This document shows positions 63,870-64,000 of a stretch of DNA of 64,000 bases, piece by piece (position 1 is the stretch's first letter; each line of letters begins with the position of its first letter). The translations under genes and the position numbers were made by a program. The notes beneath the pieces are model-generated. The model was not told the origin of the DNA. It did no database searches and saw nothing but the letters and a program-made list of their open reading frames with translations. The DNA is from Chelativorans alearensis (GTDB taxonomy: Bacteria; Pseudomonadota; Alphaproteobacteria; Rhizobiales; Rhizobiaceae): positions 62,001 through 126,000 of the forward strand of contig NZ_WQNI01000020.1 in assembly GCF_010993735.1 (NCBI RefSeq), in the 5' to 3' direction.

Positions 63870-64000
63870 CTATCTTGCCCGTGCAAAGGCGAGCCACAAG
63901 CCGCCGCCGATGAGGAAGGTGCCGCCAATGCGCCCGATGCGGCGCATGGCATTCGCGCCGAGCCTGCGGCCGATGCTGCCGGAGGCGATGGCGTAGCTGC
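63870..64000 (-). CDS. LysE/RhtB-family exporter, C-terminal end only
   Basis: About 42 C-terminal residues are visible, reading leftward from the right edge. MRRIGRIGGTFLIGGGLWLAFAR is the last membrane helix with the RIGGTFLIGxGLxLA pattern of LysE/RhtB amino-acid exporters (shown in part). The N-terminus and most helices are outside the window. Substrate unknown. Confidence 0.7.
   Translation of the reverse strand, partial: SYAIASGSIGRRLGANAMRRIGRIGGTFLIGGGLWLAFARAR

Overview
The window is ordinary-looking chromosome from a GC-rich alphaproteobacterium, most likely of the order Hyphomicrobiales (Rhizobiales) and perhaps near the Phyllobacteriaceae. Pointers are a Fur protein of the rhizobial Fur/Mur type, the hutF/hutG version of histidine breakdown, paired phnE genes, the cysG-DUF2849-cysI-cysH-DUF934 cluster, an S21 protein with a TTG start, a host-attachment (AtsE-like) protein, DUF1150 beside a small heat shock protein, and a structured intergenic repeat of a kind common in this order. 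The genus cannot be fixed by eye. No insertion sequence, prophage, plasmid function or CRISPR array was seen.

Layout. 1-1610: a cut-off sugar/nucleoside kinase, a D-lyxose isomerase and a one-domain Lrp ligand-binding protein. 1751-7022: a Fur-family regulator, gnd and polA, with a structured repeat and three stacked terminator-like hairpins between gnd and polA. 7059-8340: a thioredoxin-like protein and rpe. 8429-16074: the hut regulon, with hutC-hutF divergent from hutI-hutH-hutG-hutU. 16207-23752: phosphonate uptake and side-chain genes (phnC, phnD, two phnE, a DUF1045 gene, phnM, phnN) without the C-P lyase core. 23780-28780: add, an ArsR/SRPBCC/SRPBCC/VOC/VOC group, a GNAT acetyltransferase and coaBC.

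29117-33681: tRNA-Ser(GGA), a small membrane protein, msrA, an orphan BMP-type binding protein, an M20 peptidase and a short RNase D. 33836-40800: a CHASE4-like/GGDEF/EAL protein, an acyltransferase-3 protein, a class A PBP, a short-chain dehydrogenase and the host-attachment protein. 41022-46143: sulfate assimilation (cysG, DUF2849, cysI, cysH, DUF934), then rpsU. 46211-54663: a small unknown gene and the Tad/Cpa pilus machine (cpaB-cpaF, tadB, tadC). 54681-57869: zinc homeostasis (zur, znuB, znuC divergent from znuA across a Zur-like operator). 57917-64000: CsbD-like protein, cytochrome P450, Tat-exported cyclase, YraN, rsmI, DUF1150, Hsp20, nucleoside hydrolase and the tail of a LysE-type exporter.

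How the genes work together: the hut genes convert histidine to glutamate through formiminoglutamate and N-formylglutamate, giving ammonia and formate. The phn genes import phosphonate and prime and finish the ribosyl-phosphonate pathway, so the C-P lyase core must lie elsewhere. The cys genes reduce APS to sulfide and make the siroheme needed for it. Zur and ZnuABC form a closed zinc circuit. The Tad genes supply motor, secretin and platform, while pilin and prepilin peptidase are not in the window.

I did not find a convincing new multi-gene system. The best leads are small: the two repeat copies with compensatory stem changes, the three stacked hairpins after gnd, the leader ORF and palindrome before coaBC, the large extra domain in the second PhnE, and the Cys/His-rich extension before a Tat signal.
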